Below the pieces are notes generated by a model. That model searched no databases. It was not told the origin of the DNA and saw only the letters and a program-made list of their open reading frames with translations. 64,000 nt of DNA. It comes from Niameybacter massiliensis (GTDB lineage: Bacteria; Bacillota; Clostridia; Lachnospirales; Cellulosilyticaceae). Positions 37,315 to 47,444 of this stretch are shown here, one piece after another (within the stretch, counting starts at the first letter, position 1; each line of letters opens with the position of its first letter). Made by a program: the position numbers and the translations under genes. The stretch lies in the NCBI RefSeq assembly GCF_001282685.1, contig NZ_LN875030.1, positions 61,001 to 125,000 on the forward strand, read 5' to 3'.

Positions 37315-38871
37315 TTAGATGATTTTTGTTGTCCAGTCTTCTACATTCCATACATCAGTGATAAAGCTTTCATAGAAGTATGGCTCATGGCATACAAGAA
37401 TTACAGTACCTTTAAAATCTTTAAGGGCACGTTCTAATTCATCTTTAGCATCTACATCTAAATGGTTGGTAGGCTCATCTAGAACGAGTAGATTTAAATC
37501 TTGTAATAAGATTTTGCATAAACGAACTTTGGCATTCTCTCCACCAGATAATACTTTCATAGGACTAGTAATATGATCAGTTGTAAGACCACATTTAGCT
37601 AGTTCAGAACGAGCTTCATGATTTGTAAGTGAAGGGTATTCATTCCAAAGCTCATCAAGAGCAGTATTATTATTATCACGTGAATCCTCTTGAGCAAAAT
37701 ATCCGATATCTACATTTTCACCAAATTCGATTTCACCGCTAATAGGTTTTAAGATACCTAAAAGGGTCTTAAGAAGAGTTGATTTACCAAGACCATTAAC
37801 ACCACAGATAGCGATTTTCTTACCACGTTCGATGTTAAAATTAAGTGGACGAGTTAGTGGCTCATCATAACCAATAACTAAGTCACGTGCTTCAATTAAG
37901 AAACGGCTTGGTGCCTTAGAAAACTTAAAGTTAAAAGTAGGCTTGATTTTTTCTTTTGGTTTTTCAATCATTTCCATTTTATCAAGCTGTTTCATACGGC
38001 TTTTTGCCATACCAGTTGTTGCAACACGTGCTTTATTACGAGCAATAAAGTCTTCAAGTTTATCAATTTCTTTTTGTTGACGTTCATAAGCCTTTTCTTG
38101 CTGACGTTTTTTGAGTTCATAAAGACGAAGGAATTCATCATAGTTACCAACATAGCGTGTTAATTCACAGTCCTCTACATGATAGATAAGATTACATACA
38201 TCATTAAGGAAAGGAATATCATGAGATACAAGGATAAATGCATTCTCATAATTTTGTAAGTAACGTTTAAGCCATTCAATATGATTAACATCTAAGTAGT
38301 TAGTAGGCTCATCTAGGATAAGGATAGTTGGATTTTGAAGAAGAAGTTTAGTAAGAAGAACCTTTGTACGTTGCCCACCACTTAATTCATCTACTTTTTT
38401 GTCTAATCCAATATCGCCAAGTCCAAGTCCTGATGCAACTTCTTCTATTTTTGAATCAATAATATAGAAACCACTTGTATCTAAGATGTTTTGGATTTCA
38501 GCTGCATCTTCCATTAACTTGGTCATTTCTTCATCTGAGCAATCGCCCATTTTTTCATAATGTCCAAGCATCTCTTGTTCAAGTGCAAATAAATTGTCGA
38601 AAGCTAATCGTAAGTTATCGCGAATGGTTGTACCTGGAGTTAAGGCAGAATGTTGATCTAAGTAACCAACTGTTACACGGTTAGACCATTCTACTGTTCC
38701 TTCATCAGGCATAAGTTTACTCGTAATAATATTTAAGAAAGTAGATTTACCTTCACCGTTAGCTCCTACAAGAGCAACGTGTTCACCTTTTAAAAGTCTA
38801 AAAGATACATTTTCTAAGATACTACGAGAACCAAAACCATGGGTTACATTTTTTACGGTTAAAACGCTCAT
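37315..38871 (-). CDS. ABC-F family ATPase
   Basis: 518 aa from the ATG whose ribosome site reads AAAGGAGA; an upstream in-frame start is unsupported. Two ABC domains without membrane segments: P-loops GANGEGKS (near 37) and GVNGLGKS (near 355), signatures LSGGQRTKV and LSGGENAKV. Between them is a charged linker (KKRQQEKAYERQQKEIDKL) that in ABC-F proteins reaches the ribosomal exit site. ABC-F proteins act on ribosomes (EttA-like translation factors or antibiotic protection); nothing here marks a resistance type, so a housekeeping role is likelier. Confidence 0.9.
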   Translation of the reverse strand: MSVLTVKNVTHGFGSRSILENVSFRLLKGEHVALVGANGEGKSTFLNIITSKLMPDEGTVEWSNRVTVGYLDQHSALTPGTTIRDNLRLAFDNLFALEQEMLGHYEKMGDCSDEEMTKLMEDAAEIQNILDTSGFYIIDSKIEEVASGLGLGDIGLDKKVDELSGGQRTKVLLTKLLLQNPTILILDEPTNYLDVNHIEWLKRYLQNYENAFILVSHDIPFLNDVCNLIYHVEDCELTRYVGNYDEFLRLYELKKRQQEKAYERQQKEIDKLEDFIARNKARVATTGMAKSRMKQLDKMEMIEKPKEKIKPTFNFKFSKAPSRFLIEARDLVIGYDEPLTRPLNFNIERGKKIAICGVNGLGKSTLLKTLLGILKPISGEIEFGENVDIGYFAQEDSRDNNNTALDELWNEYPSLTNHEARSELAKCGLTTDHITSPMKVLSGGENAKVRLCKILLQDLNLLVLDEPTNHLDVDAKDELERALKDFKGTVILVCHEPYFYESFITDVWNVEDWTTKII

Positions 38872-38951
38872 ATATTGTCTCCTTTGGTTAGTTGTTTTAC
38901 TTCTATATGATAATAAAAAAGTCACAAAAAGTAAAATGAATTAAATGGGAG

Positions 38952-39302
38952 TTAGAGCGTAAACAGAAATAGACCTAAATAACTTAGATGCATGATATTT
39001 ATGATGATATAAACAATAAGAACAGTATTGACGAAGTAATTACATATTTTAAGATTGTTATCAGGCAACTCTTCAAGTTTTAATAAGATATAAATAATTA
39101 GTGCAGCAGGTACAATAAGCTTAGTAATGATACTTAACCAAGGGTTATCGACAATATTAATCATAAGTGAGTTGACTTCTTCAAACATACCTGTTTTTAA
39201 TAGACCAAAAGTAAATACAATATCAGATGCATTAAGAATATAAAGTAGAGTTAATTTCCTTCTTAAATCTAAGAAGGGGTTACGGGTAATAGATTTTAGC
39301 AT
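38952..39302 (-). CDS. small DUF5658-like membrane protein
   Basis: 116 aa with four hydrophobic segments. The LNASDIVFTFGLLKTGMFEEVNSLM stretch matches the DUF5658 pattern (N-x-x-D, then E-x-N at a segment start). AGGAGG lies 8 nt before the ATG. Lies upstream of the ABC-F gene on the same strand (80-nt gap) and divergent from fabT. Function unknown. In streptococci this place beside fabT is held by fabM, which is absent here. Confidence 0.6.
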   Translation of the reverse strand: MLKSITRNPFLDLRRKLTLLYILNASDIVFTFGLLKTGMFEEVNSLMINIVDNPWLSIITKLIVPAALIIYILLKLEELPDNNLKICNYFVNTVLIVYIIINIMHLSYLGLFLFTL

Positions 39303-39365
39303 ATGGTAAACCTCCTATAAAGATAAGTATTGCCAAGAATAGGGAATGTTTAAACGAAGGAACAC

Positions 39366-39394
39366 TTGACAAGTAAAAAAGGAAACTATATACT
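39366..39394 (+). promoter_or_regulatory. sigma-A promoter of the fab operon
   Basis: TTGACA, a 17-bp spacer, then TATACT. The -10 begins a 9-bp inverted repeat (TATACTTTG at 39389-39397 with CAAAGTATA at 39419-39427) that encloses the start site. Confidence 0.7.
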
Positions 39395-39409
39395 TTGAAT
39401 ATAAAATAA

Positions 39410-39422
39410 TTTGAAATACAAA
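39410..39422. promoter_or_regulatory. FabT-like operator at the fabT promoter
   Basis: TTTGAAATACAAA fits TTTG-N5-CAAA, the core of the known streptococcal FabT site (TTTGATTATCAAA). It lies ~10-22 bp past the expected start, and a half-site (TTTG at 39394) overlaps the start. Implies autoregulation. Confidence 0.6.
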
Positions 39423-39458
39423 GTATAATATAAAACATAATGAGTGGAGGCGAGAGAT

Positions 39459-39911
39459 TTGCAGAATACTGCAAAGTTAGTGAATGAATTATTAGTACAG
39501 CTCTTTAATGAAATCTTAACGATTGAAAAAGCAGCTTTACAAGAATCACCTTTTAAAGATTTATCGATTACAGAAATGCATGTTCTAGAAGCTATTGGTC
39601 TAGGTTCTAGGACAATGACAGATGTTGCAGACCAGTTAGGTATCACAGTAGGAACACTTACAACATCTATTAATAGACTTGTTAAAAAGGAATATGTAAC
39701 AAGAAGACGTTCTGAGGAAGACAGGAGATATGTAGAAATTGAGTTAAGCCATAAAGGTAAATTGGCCCATAGAGTACATGAAGCTTTCCATCAAATTATG
39801 GTTAACCATATGATAGAAGGTCTATCTAATGAAGATAATGAAGTACTCATTAAGTCACTTACTAGATTATCAGATTTCTTTAAGGAAAAGTATCACCTTG
39901 TAAAAAAATAG
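39459..39911 (+). CDS. fabT: MarR-family regulator of fatty acid synthesis
   Basis: 150 aa from a TTG at 39459 (GGAGG 8 nt upstream); the in-frame GTG at 39444 overlaps that ribosome site. A MarR winged helix: TDVADQLGITVGTLTTSINRL recognition region and the wing VTRRRSEEDRRYVEIEL, flanked by dimerisation helices. Its place as first gene of a fabH-acpP-fabK operon and the FabT-like palindromes in front of itself and of fabD support FabT, which represses fab genes when bound to acyl-ACP. Confidence 0.85.
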   Translation: MQNTAKLVNELLVQLFNEILTIEKAALQESPFKDLSITEMHVLEAIGLGSRTMTDVADQLGITVGTLTTSINRLVKKEYVTRRRSEEDRRYVEIELSHKGKLAHRVHEAFHQIMVNHMIEGLSNEDNEVLIKSLTRLSDFFKEKYHLVKK

Positions 39912-39927
39912 AAAGGAGTGATACAAC

Positions 39928-40893
39928 GTGTACGGTGTAAAACTTTTATCAATGGGAAAGGCAGTACCAGCACGTAATATGACTAATGATGACCTTTCAA
40001 AAATTGTAGATACTTCAGATGAGTGGATTAAATCTCGGACAGGAATAGAAGAAAGACATATTTCAGAGGGAGAGACTACTACAGATTTAGCAATTGCTGC
40101 AGCACAAGAAGCTATTAAAAATGGAGGCGTTGACCCTAGACAAATAGGTATGATTATAGTAGCAACTATAACTGGAGACTATATTATGCCAAGTACGGCA
40201 TGTAGGGTACAGGCTGCTATAGGTGCAGTCAATGCTACGGCATTTGATGTTGCAGCAGCATGTAGTGGGTTTGTCTATGGGACTAAGCTTGCTACAGATG
40301 CTATTAGAGTAGGTTCATGTGAATATGCACTTGTTATAGGAGCCGAAGTACTGAGTAAAACAGTAGATTGGGAAGATCGAAGTACTTGTGTACTTTTTGG
40401 TGATGGAGCGGGTGCAGCAATTTTTAAAAAACATCATAAAAATAACATAATTAACATCTATACTCAGAGTAATGGTGAGCTTAGCGAATGTCTAACTTTA
40501 CCAAGCATACCTCTAAATAACTGTTGTGTACAAAGTGAGCGTATTAGTCCATATATGTTTATGGATGGTCGAGCTGTCTATAAGTTTGCAACAACAGTAG
40601 TACCTACGAGTATTCAAAAGGTATTAGAAGGTACAGAGTATAACATAGATGATATTAAGTATTTTGTTTTACATCAAGCAAACTCAAGAATAATGGATAG
40701 TGTAGCTAAGAAGCTAGAAGTTGATAGTGAGAAGTTCGTGAAGAATCTACAGCATTATGGCAATACATCATCAGCTAGTGTTCCAATGGCACTTTATGAT
40801 TTACAAGAGCAATTAGCTTCAGGAGATCCTGTTATTTTATGTGGTTTTGGTGGTGGCGTAACATGGGGCAGTGTGCTCCTTATATGGGAATAG
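39928..40893 (+). CDS. fabH: beta-ketoacyl-ACP synthase III
   Basis: 321 aa, GTG start with AAAGGAGTG upstream. Catalytic triad Cys112 (AACSGFVYG), His249 (HQANSR) and Asn279 (GNTSSASVP). It starts each chain by condensing an acyl-CoA with malonyl-ACP. Second gene of the operon, 16 nt after fabT. Confidence 0.95.
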   Translation: MYGVKLLSMGKAVPARNMTNDDLSKIVDTSDEWIKSRTGIEERHISEGETTTDLAIAAAQEAIKNGGVDPRQIGMIIVATITGDYIMPSTACRVQAAIGAVNATAFDVAAACSGFVYGTKLATDAIRVGSCEYALVIGAEVLSKTVDWEDRSTCVLFGDGAGAAIFKKHHKNNIINIYTQSNGELSECLTLPSIPLNNCCVQSERISPYMFMDGRAVYKFATTVVPTSIQKVLEGTEYNIDDIKYFVLHQANSRIMDSVAKKLEVDSEKFVKNLQHYGNTSSASVPMALYDLQEQLASGDPVILCGFGGGVTWGSVLLIWE

Positions 40894-40966
40894 TTCCGTA
40901 CAGGCTTTAGGCCTTTAAGGATAAATAAATTTATTAATTATATTTAAATTCTAGGAGGAATTAGAA

Positions 40967-41194
40967 ATGATTTTAGAAAAATTACAAGAAATCGTAGCTG
41001 ATAAATTAGGAGTAGATGCTTCAGAAGTTGTTGAAACAGCACGTTTCAAAGAAGATTTAGATGCGGATTCATTAGATTTATTTGAAGTAGTTATGGCTCT
41101 TGAAGATGAATTTGGTGTTTCTATTTCAAATGAAGATGTTGAAGGTATTAAAACAGTTGGTGATGCAGTTCAATACATCACAGAAAGACAATAA
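40967..41194 (+). CDS. acpP: acyl carrier protein
   Basis: 75 aa, acidic, with Ser35 in DADSLD as the 4'-phosphopantetheine site. TAGGAGG precedes the ATG. The carrier for all intermediates of this operon's pathway, and probably the corepressor of FabT in its long-chain acyl form (established in streptococci, inferred here). Confidence 0.95.
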   Translation: MILEKLQEIVADKLGVDASEVVETARFKEDLDADSLDLFEVVMALEDEFGVSISNEDVEGIKTVGDAVQYITERQ

Positions 41195-41239
41195 TTAATT
41201 GAGCTTTACAAGAATTAGGCAAGATAAGGAGATTGAACA

Positions 41240-42169
41240 ATGAACAGACTATGTGAAATGTTAAATATTCAATATCCTATTTTCCAAGGGGCCATGGCGT
41301 GGATCGCTGACCACGCTATTGCTGCCGCTGTATCTGAGGCAGGGGGATTAGGAATTATTGCCGCTGGTAATGCTCCAGGGGAATGGCTTAGAAATGAAAT
41401 TAGAGCATTGAAAAAGATTACAGATAAACCATTCGGTGTTAACATTATGCTGCTTAGTCCATATGCAGAAGAAGTTGCAAAGATTGTAGTTGAAGAAGGT
41501 GCAAGCATTGTTACAACAGGTGCGGGCGACCCAGGCAAATACATGAATATGTGGAAAGAAGCAGGCATTAAAGTTATCCCTGTTATCCCATCTGTAGCAC
41601 TAGCAAGAAGAATGGAAAAACAAGGTGCTGATGCAGTTATTGCGGAAGGGTGTGAAGCGGGAGGACATATTGGTGAACTTACAACAATGGTACTTATACC
41701 TCAAGTTGTAGATGCAGTTAATATTCCTGTCATTGCAGCAGGTGGAATCGCGGACCATAGAGGATTTGCAGCAACTATGATGTTAGGTGCAGAAGCAGTT
41801 CAAATTGGAACAAGATTTTTAGTAGCTAAAGAATGTACGGTACATGAAAATTATAAGCAACGTGTACTTAAAGCAAGTGATATTGACACTGTTGTTACAG
41901 GAAGAAGTACAGGGCATCCAGTGCGTGCACTTAGAAATAAGTTATCTAGAGAGTTTACACGTCTTGAAAAAGAAGGAGCAAGTGTAGAAGAACTAGAGGC
42001 ATTAGGAGCAGGTGGATTAAGAATTGCAGTTGTTGACGGTGATGTTGTAAATGGCACAGTGATGTCAGGACAAATTGCTGGTATGGTAAAAGAAGAGCAG
42101 ACAGCAAAAGAAATAATTGAAGAAATCATGACAAAAGAGAACAGAAGACTTTCACACATTAATGAATAA
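41240..42169 (+). CDS. fabK: enoyl-ACP reductase II (FMN-dependent)
   Basis: 309 aa. An NMO/FabK TIM-barrel: [24 protein letters not shown] at the start, [17 protein letters not shown], and [12 protein letters not shown] with the FMN-phosphate loop [13 protein letters not shown]. Reduces enoyl-ACP, the last step of each elongation cycle. The only enoyl reductase in the operon; such enzymes are insensitive to triclosan, unlike FabI. Confidence 0.93.
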   Translation: MNRLCEMLNIQYPIFQGAMAWIADHAIAAAVSEAGGLGIIAAGNAPGEWLRNEIRALKKITDKPFGVNIMLLSPYAEEVAKIVVEEGASIVTTGAGDPGKYMNMWKEAGIKVIPVIPSVALARRMEKQGADAVIAEGCEAGGHIGELTTMVLIPQVVDAVNIPVIAAGGIADHRGFAATMMLGAEAVQIGTRFLVAKECTVHENYKQRVLKASDIDTVVTGRSTGHPVRALRNKLSREFTRLEKEGASVEELEALGAGGLRIAVVDGDVVNGTVMSGQIAGMVKEEQTAKEIIEEIMTKENRRLSHINE

Positions 42170-42185
42170 AACTTATGTAAAATAC

Positions 42186-42226
42186 TTTGAAAAACAAACT
42201 TTGTATTTCAAACTTTGAAAATCAAA
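42186..42226. promoter_or_regulatory. three tandem FabT-like operators before fabD
   Basis: TTTGAAAAACAAA (42186-42198), TTTGTATTTCAAA (42200-42212) and TTTGAAAATCAAA (42214-42226), all TTTG-N5-CAAA, recur at exactly 14 bp in the fabK-fabD gap. They suggest a FabT-controlled internal promoter; a weak TAAAAT at 42178-42183 could be its -10. Confidence 0.6.
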
Positions 42227-42246
42227 CTAGAGGCAGGGTGGTAAAG

Positions 42247-43185
42247 GTGAAAATTGCATTTTTATTTTCTGGGCAAGGTGTCCAATATCCAGGAATGGGT
42301 AAGAACTTATATGATAATTATACAGAAAGCAAAAAGGCTTTCAATGATGCTTCAAACATATTAGATTGGGATGTTCAAGAAGTATGTTTTGAAGATAAAA
42401 ATGGACTTATTAATCAAACACGTTATACGCAAGCTGCACTTTTTACTACAAGTATTGCTGCCTTTAATGCTGCTGTGTCACAAGGAATTGTACCTGAAGC
42501 GGTACTAGGATTTAGTTTAGGTGAATACAGTGCACTTGTGGCAAGTGGCATTTTAAGTTTTGAAGAAGCTTTAAAGATTGTAGATAAACGTGCACAGTAT
42601 ATGGATCAATGTGCACAAGAGAAAGATGGAGGTATGGCTGCTGTTATTGGACTTCAGATTGAATTAATAGAAGAGATATGTCAACTAATTCGAGAAGAAG
42701 GATTGGAACTCGTAGTCGCAAATGATAACTGCCCAGGGCAAGTTGTTATATCAGGCGAAAAAATAGCAATTGAAAAAGCAACACCTCTATTAAAAGAAAA
42801 GGGAGCAAGACGCGTTATGCCTCTAAATGTTAGTGGTGCATTCCATAGTCCACTTATGGACGATGCAGCAAGGCATTTAGAAGAAGAGCTTCCAAATCAT
42901 ATATTTAATGAAGTAACAACACCTATTGTAAGTAATGTAACAGCAGGTTATATGAATAAAGATGAAGCTATGAAAAATATTCCACTTCAAATTGTAAGAG
43001 GAGTTAGATTCAGAGAAAGTATAGAAAAACTTATAGATGATGGTTTTGATACTTTTATTGAAATCGGTGTTAAAAAGACACTTTGTAATTTTGTAGGAAA
43101 AATCTCATCAGATGTTCAAGTTCTTAATATAGAAGATATGGTATCACTCACAAATGTAATGAACATTTTAGGAGGAGAACAATAA
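42247..43185 (+). CDS. fabD: malonyl-CoA:ACP transacylase
   Basis: 312 aa from the GTG at 42247, giving the standard MKIAFLFSGQGVQYPGMG start; upstream in-frame codons run through the operator array and are not coding. Catalytic Ser90 in GFSLGEYSAL and the His of SGAFHSPLM. Transfers malonate to ACP. Its stop overlaps the fabG start. Confidence 0.93.
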   Translation: MKIAFLFSGQGVQYPGMGKNLYDNYTESKKAFNDASNILDWDVQEVCFEDKNGLINQTRYTQAALFTTSIAAFNAAVSQGIVPEAVLGFSLGEYSALVASGILSFEEALKIVDKRAQYMDQCAQEKDGGMAAVIGLQIELIEEICQLIREEGLELVVANDNCPGQVVISGEKIAIEKATPLLKEKGARRVMPLNVSGAFHSPLMDDAARHLEEELPNHIFNEVTTPIVSNVTAGYMNKDEAMKNIPLQIVRGVRFRESIEKLIDDGFDTFIEIGVKKTLCNFVGKISSDVQVLNIEDMVSLTNVMNILGGEQ

Positions 43186-43928
43186 TGTTAAAAGATAAAG
43201 TAGCAGTAATTACAGGCAGTAGCAACGGAATTGGAAAAGAAGTTGCTCGTACGTTCTCACATAATGGTGCTAAGGTAGTTATTAATTATCCATTTGAGAG
43301 ATCAAAAGGAGAAGCAGAAAAAATAGTAGCTGAAATCATCGAGGCGGGTGGTGAAGCTATCGCAGTTATGGCAGATGTATCTGATTTTGAACAAGCTAAA
43401 CAACTTATGAAGGTGACAGTAGATACTTTTGGTACAATAGATATTTTAGTTAATAATGCTGGTATTACAAGAGATATGCTTCTTCTTAGAATGACAGAAG
43501 AAGAATTTGATAGTGTTATTAACATTAACTTAAAAGGTGTATTTAACTGTATGAAGCATGCTACACGTTTCATGATGAAAAAAGGTGGAAGCATTATTAA
43601 TATGTCTTCTGTAGTTGGTCTACATGGAAACATTGGACAATGTAATTATTCTGCTTCAAAAGCAGGTGTAATAGGTATGACAAAGTCAGCAGCAAGAGAA
43701 TTTGCATCTAAAAATTTGCGTATTAATGCAATTGCCCCAGGATTTATTGTATCTAATATGACAGATAAATTGCCAGAAACAATTAAAGAAAATACCCTTA
43801 AAGGTATTCCACTTAATAGATTTGGAAATGTTGAAGAAATAGCAAATGTAGCATTATTTTTAGCAAGTGATTTATCTAGTTATGTAACAGGTGAAGTCAT
43901 CAAAGTTGATGGCGGCATGGCAATGTAA
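43185..43928 (+). CDS. fabG: 3-oxoacyl-ACP reductase
   Basis: 247 aa SDR enzyme: cofactor loop GSSNGIG (11-17), NNAG (90-93), and catalytic Tyr155/Lys159 in YSASKAG with a Ser at about 141. NADPH-dependent reduction of 3-oxoacyl-ACP. GGAGGAGAA ribosome site lies in the end of fabD. Confidence 0.95.
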   Translation: MLKDKVAVITGSSNGIGKEVARTFSHNGAKVVINYPFERSKGEAEKIVAEIIEAGGEAIAVMADVSDFEQAKQLMKVTVDTFGTIDILVNNAGITRDMLLLRMTEEEFDSVININLKGVFNCMKHATRFMMKKGGSIINMSSVVGLHGNIGQCNYSASKAGVIGMTKSAAREFASKNLRINAIAPGFIVSNMTDKLPETIKENTLKGIPLNRFGNVEEIANVALFLASDLSSYVTGEVIKVDGGMAM

Positions 43929-43949
43929 TGTTGATTAAGGAGGAAAACT

Positions 43950-45194
43950 ATGCAGAATAGAGTTGTTATTACAGGAGTTGGAGTGGTATCACCACTTGGA
44001 AATACAGGAGAAGCATTTTGGAATAACCTCAAAGAAGGTGTATGTGGTATTGATCGTATCACTAAATTTGACTTAGTTGAAGGCTATGACGTTACATTAG
44101 CAGCAGAGGTAAAAGACTTTGATGCAAGTAAATATATTGATAAAAGAGAAGTAAGAAGACTAGATCTTTTCTCACAATATGCCATTTATGCAGCTAAAGA
44201 AGCATTAGAAAATGCTGCTATTGATATGGCGCAAGAGGACCCAACTAAAGTAGGTGTTATTGTAGGGTCAGGTATTGGTGGATTAGGAACTATCGAAACA
44301 GGTATGAAAACACTTTTTGAAAGAGGTCCAAAACGTGTATCACCTTTATTTATTCCGATGGTTATTTCAAATATGGGTGCAGGAAACGTTGCAATCTATA
44401 CAGGAGCAAAAGGCATTTGCACAAGTATGGTAACAGCGTGTGCATCAGGTACGCATTCTATTGGTGAAGCATTTAGAGCACTTCAAAGAGGAACAAATGA
44501 TGTAATCCTTGCTGGAGGAGCAGAAGCATCTATTACGCCTATGGGAATTGCATCATTCCAATCGCTCACAGCACTATCTAAGTCAGAAGATCCAAAGCGT
44601 GCATCAATTCCATTTGATAAAGAAAGAAATGGTTTTGTTATGGGAGAAGGTGCAGGGATTGTTGTAATGGAAACATTGGAGCATGCTACAAAAAGAGGTG
44701 CAAAAATTCTTGCTGAGGTTGTAGGATATGGTGCAACAGGTGATGCGTATCATATTACATCTCCAGATCCAGAAGGAGAAGGTGCAGCAAGAGCTATGGA
44801 AGAGGCTATTAATGAAGCTGGCATTACACCAAGCCAAGTAGGCTACATCAATGCACATGGAACAAGCACAGAATATAATGATAAATTTGAAACACTTGCT
44901 ATTAAAAAAGTGTTTGGAGAAGATACAAAAGTAGCAATAAGTTCAACTAAGTCTATGACAGGACATTTACTTGGAGCAGCAGGAGCTATTGAAGTTATTG
45001 CAACTGCAAAAGCATTAGAAGAAGGATTTATTCCAGCTACTATTGGTTATCAAGTGCCAGATGAAGAATGTAATTTAGATTATGTACCAAATGTAGGAAG
45101 AGAAGTAAAGCTTGAATATGCATTAAGCAATTCATTAGGATTTGGTGGGCACAATGGCACTGTTTTACTTAAAAAGTGGAAGGGAGAAGCGTAA
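43950..45194 (+). CDS. fabF: beta-ketoacyl-ACP synthase II
   Basis: 414 aa. Catalytic Cys in VTACASGTHS, and His in NAHGTSTEYND and SMTGHLLGAAG. Elongating condensing enzyme. TAATG overlap with accB implies coupled translation. Confidence 0.95.
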   Translation: MQNRVVITGVGVVSPLGNTGEAFWNNLKEGVCGIDRITKFDLVEGYDVTLAAEVKDFDASKYIDKREVRRLDLFSQYAIYAAKEALENAAIDMAQEDPTKVGVIVGSGIGGLGTIETGMKTLFERGPKRVSPLFIPMVISNMGAGNVAIYTGAKGICTSMVTACASGTHSIGEAFRALQRGTNDVILAGGAEASITPMGIASFQSLTALSKSEDPKRASIPFDKERNGFVMGEGAGIVVMETLEHATKRGAKILAEVVGYGATGDAYHITSPDPEGEGAARAMEEAINEAGITPSQVGYINAHGTSTEYNDKFETLAIKKVFGEDTKVAISSTKSMTGHLLGAAGAIEVIATAKALEEGFIPATIGYQVPDEECNLDYVPNVGREVKLEYALSNSLGFGGHNGTVLLKKWKGEA

Positions 45195-45634
45195 TGAATA
45201 TTGAACTTGTAAAAGAACTGATGAACGAATTTAAAGATAGTGATTTAACTCGTATTAAACTAAAGAGTCAAGAGTTTGAATTAGAACTTGAACGTTCTAC
45301 ATCTATACAAGTAGCTTCAGCACCAATGATCCAAGCACCACAAGTAGCAACAGCGCAGATTAATATTACAGAACAGCCACAAGGTGAGGTGAAAGTAGAA
45401 GGACACCTTATCAAATCACCTATGGTAGGTACTTTCTATAGAGCAAGTGCACCAGATCAACCAGAGTTTGTTCAAGTTGGAACAAAAGTTAAAAAAGGTG
45501 ATGTTATTTGTATCATTGAAGCTATGAAGCTAATGAATGAAGTAGAAGCTGACCAAGATGGTGAAATTATAGAAATTTTAGTAGAAAACGAAGATATGGT
45601 AGAGTTTGATCAACCTATGTTTCGTATTAGATAA
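45194..45634 (+). CDS. accB: biotin carboxyl carrier protein of acetyl-CoA carboxylase
   Basis: 146 aa from the ATG overlapping the fabF stop. N-terminal helical region, a flexible Ala/Pro/Gln linker (about 40-65), then the biotinyl domain with Lys112 in EAMKLMNE as the biotinylation site. Confidence 0.95.
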   Translation: MNIELVKELMNEFKDSDLTRIKLKSQEFELELERSTSIQVASAPMIQAPQVATAQINITEQPQGEVKVEGHLIKSPMVGTFYRASAPDQPEFVQVGTKVKKGDVICIIEAMKLMNEVEADQDGEIIEILVENEDMVEFDQPMFRIR

Positions 45635-45645
45635 GGAGAGATAAC

Positions 45646-46068
45646 ATGCTAACAACACAAGAAATTATGGAAATCATTCCTCATCGTTATCCTTTCTTAT
45701 TAGTAGATAAGGCTGAGATTGATGAAGATGGCAAAGGAGCTGTAGGATATAAAAATGTTACGATGAATGAACCATTTTTCCAAGGACATTTTCCAGGACT
45801 TCCTGTTATGCCAGGTGTACTTATTATAGAAGCATTAGCTCAAGTAGGCGCTATAGCTATTCTTTCACAAGAAGAATTTAAAGGGAAAGTAGCTTTCTTT
45901 GGTGGTATTAAGGAAGCAAGGTTTAAAGAAAAGGTTGTACCTGGAGATACTTTGAAGTTAGAGTGTAGACTTGTAAAACAAAGAGGACCAATTGGAATAG
46001 GAGAGGCTGTAGCTACAGTTGATGGTAAAGTCGTAGCGAAGGCTGAACTTACATTTGCCATAGGCTAA
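45646..46068 (+). CDS. fabZ: 3-hydroxyacyl-ACP dehydratase
   Basis: 140 aa hot-dog enzyme. Catalytic His48 and Glu62 in [19 protein letters not shown]. Removes water from 3-hydroxyacyl-ACP. No separate FabA, FabM or FabN isomerase is seen in the operon, so the unsaturated fatty acid route is not evident here. Confidence 0.95.
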   Translation: MLTTQEIMEIIPHRYPFLLVDKAEIDEDGKGAVGYKNVTMNEPFFQGHFPGLPVMPGVLIIEALAQVGAIAILSQEEFKGKVAFFGGIKEARFKEKVVPGDTLKLECRLVKQRGPIGIGEAVATVDGKVVAKAELTFAIG

Positions 46069-46081
46069 AGGAGGTGAGGGA

Positions 46082-47440
46082 ATGATCAATAAAGTATTGG
46101 TTGCCAATAGAGGAGAAATTGCAGTACGTATTATGCGTGCGTGTAGAGAAATGGGTATTGAAACAGTTGCTGTTTATTCGGTAGCAGATAAAGATGCTTT
46201 ACATGTCAAATTAGCAGATGAAGCTGTATGTATCGGTAAAGCACAACCTAAAGATAGTTATTTGAATATAGAGAGTATCATAACAGCGGCAGTTTTAACA
46301 GGTGCAGATGCAATACACCCTGGATTTGGATTTTTATCAGAAAATGCAAAGTTTGCACGTATATGTCGTGAATGCAATATTAAGTTTATCGGACCTTCAC
46401 CAGAAATGATTGAAGCCATGGGAGATAAGGCAAGAGCACGTCAGATGATGATAGAAGCCGAGGTGCCAGTAGTTCCAGGGTCAGATGGAATCATAGAAGA
46501 AGTATCAGAAGCTAAAAATTTAGCAAGAGAAGTAGGATATCCAGTTATTTTAAAGGCAGTAGCTGGCGGTGGTGGCCGAGGTATGCGTATTGTATGGCAA
46601 GAAAAAGACTTAGAAAAGGCTTTTAATACAGCAAGTAATGAAGCTTTATCTGCTTTTGGTGACGGCAGCATGTACTTAGAAAAGTATATTGTAGAACCAC
46701 GACATATTGAGTTTCAAATACTAGGTGATGCATATGGGCATGTAGTGCATCTAGGAGAAAGAGATTGCTCTATGCAAAGACGTCATCAAAAAGTAATAGA
46801 AGAGGCACCTTCACCATGTATTTCAGAAGAACTTAGAGAAGAAATGGGAAAAGCAGCTATTAAGGCAGCTAAAGCTGCAGAGTATGAAAATGCAGGAACA
46901 ATAGAGTTTATCCTAGATAAAGATAAGAATTTCTATTTTATTGAAATGAATACAAGAATTCAAGTAGAGCATCCTGTAACAGAAATGATTACAGGTATTG
47001 ACTTAATCAAAGAACAACTACGTATTGCATCAGGGAAAAAGTTAAGTTTTACAAGTGAGGATATTCAGATTAAAGGGCATGCGATAGAATGCCGTATTAA
47101 TGCAGAAAATCCAGCTATGAACTTTAGACCTTGTGCAGGTAAAATTACAGAACTTCATTTACCTGGTGGAAGAGGTGTACGTGTAGATACAGCTATTTAT
47201 CCGGGATACAATGTGCCACCAACATATGATTCTATGTTAGCGAAAATTATTGCTTATGGTGATAATCGTGAAGAAGCACTAAGTATTATGAGACGTGCAT
47301 TAGCTGAAATTGTAGTTGAAGGTATAGATACAAATATAGAGTTTCAATATGATTTAATTCATACAAAAGAATTTGATAAAGGGCATTTTGATACATCTTT
47401 TATTGAAAAGAATTTAGAGGTTATTTTAGGAGAGGAGTAG
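46082..47440 (+). CDS. accC: biotin carboxylase of acetyl-CoA carboxylase
   Basis: 452 aa. ATP-grasp enzyme: [19 protein letters not shown] start, Gly-rich loop [27 protein letters not shown] active-site segment. Carboxylates biotin on AccB. GGAGGTG ribosome site. Confidence 0.96.
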   Translation: MINKVLVANRGEIAVRIMRACREMGIETVAVYSVADKDALHVKLADEAVCIGKAQPKDSYLNIESIITAAVLTGADAIHPGFGFLSENAKFARICRECNIKFIGPSPEMIEAMGDKARARQMMIEAEVPVVPGSDGIIEEVSEAKNLAREVGYPVILKAVAGGGGRGMRIVWQEKDLEKAFNTASNEALSAFGDGSMYLEKYIVEPRHIEFQILGDAYGHVVHLGERDCSMQRRHQKVIEEAPSPCISEELREEMGKAAIKAAKAAEYENAGTIEFILDKDKNFYFIEMNTRIQVEHPVTEMITGIDLIKEQLRIASGKKLSFTSEDIQIKGHAIECRINAENPAMNFRPCAGKITELHLPGGRGVRVDTAIYPGYNVPPTYDSMLAKIIAYGDNREEALSIMRRALAEIVVEGIDTNIEFQYDLIHTKEFDKGHFDTSFIEKNLEVILGEE

Positions 47441-47444
47441 TAGT

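Noticed and set aside
40900..40940. Hairpin AGGC-TTTAG-GCCT between fabH and acpP
   Set aside because: Only four base pairs and no T tail; not a credible terminator within an operon.
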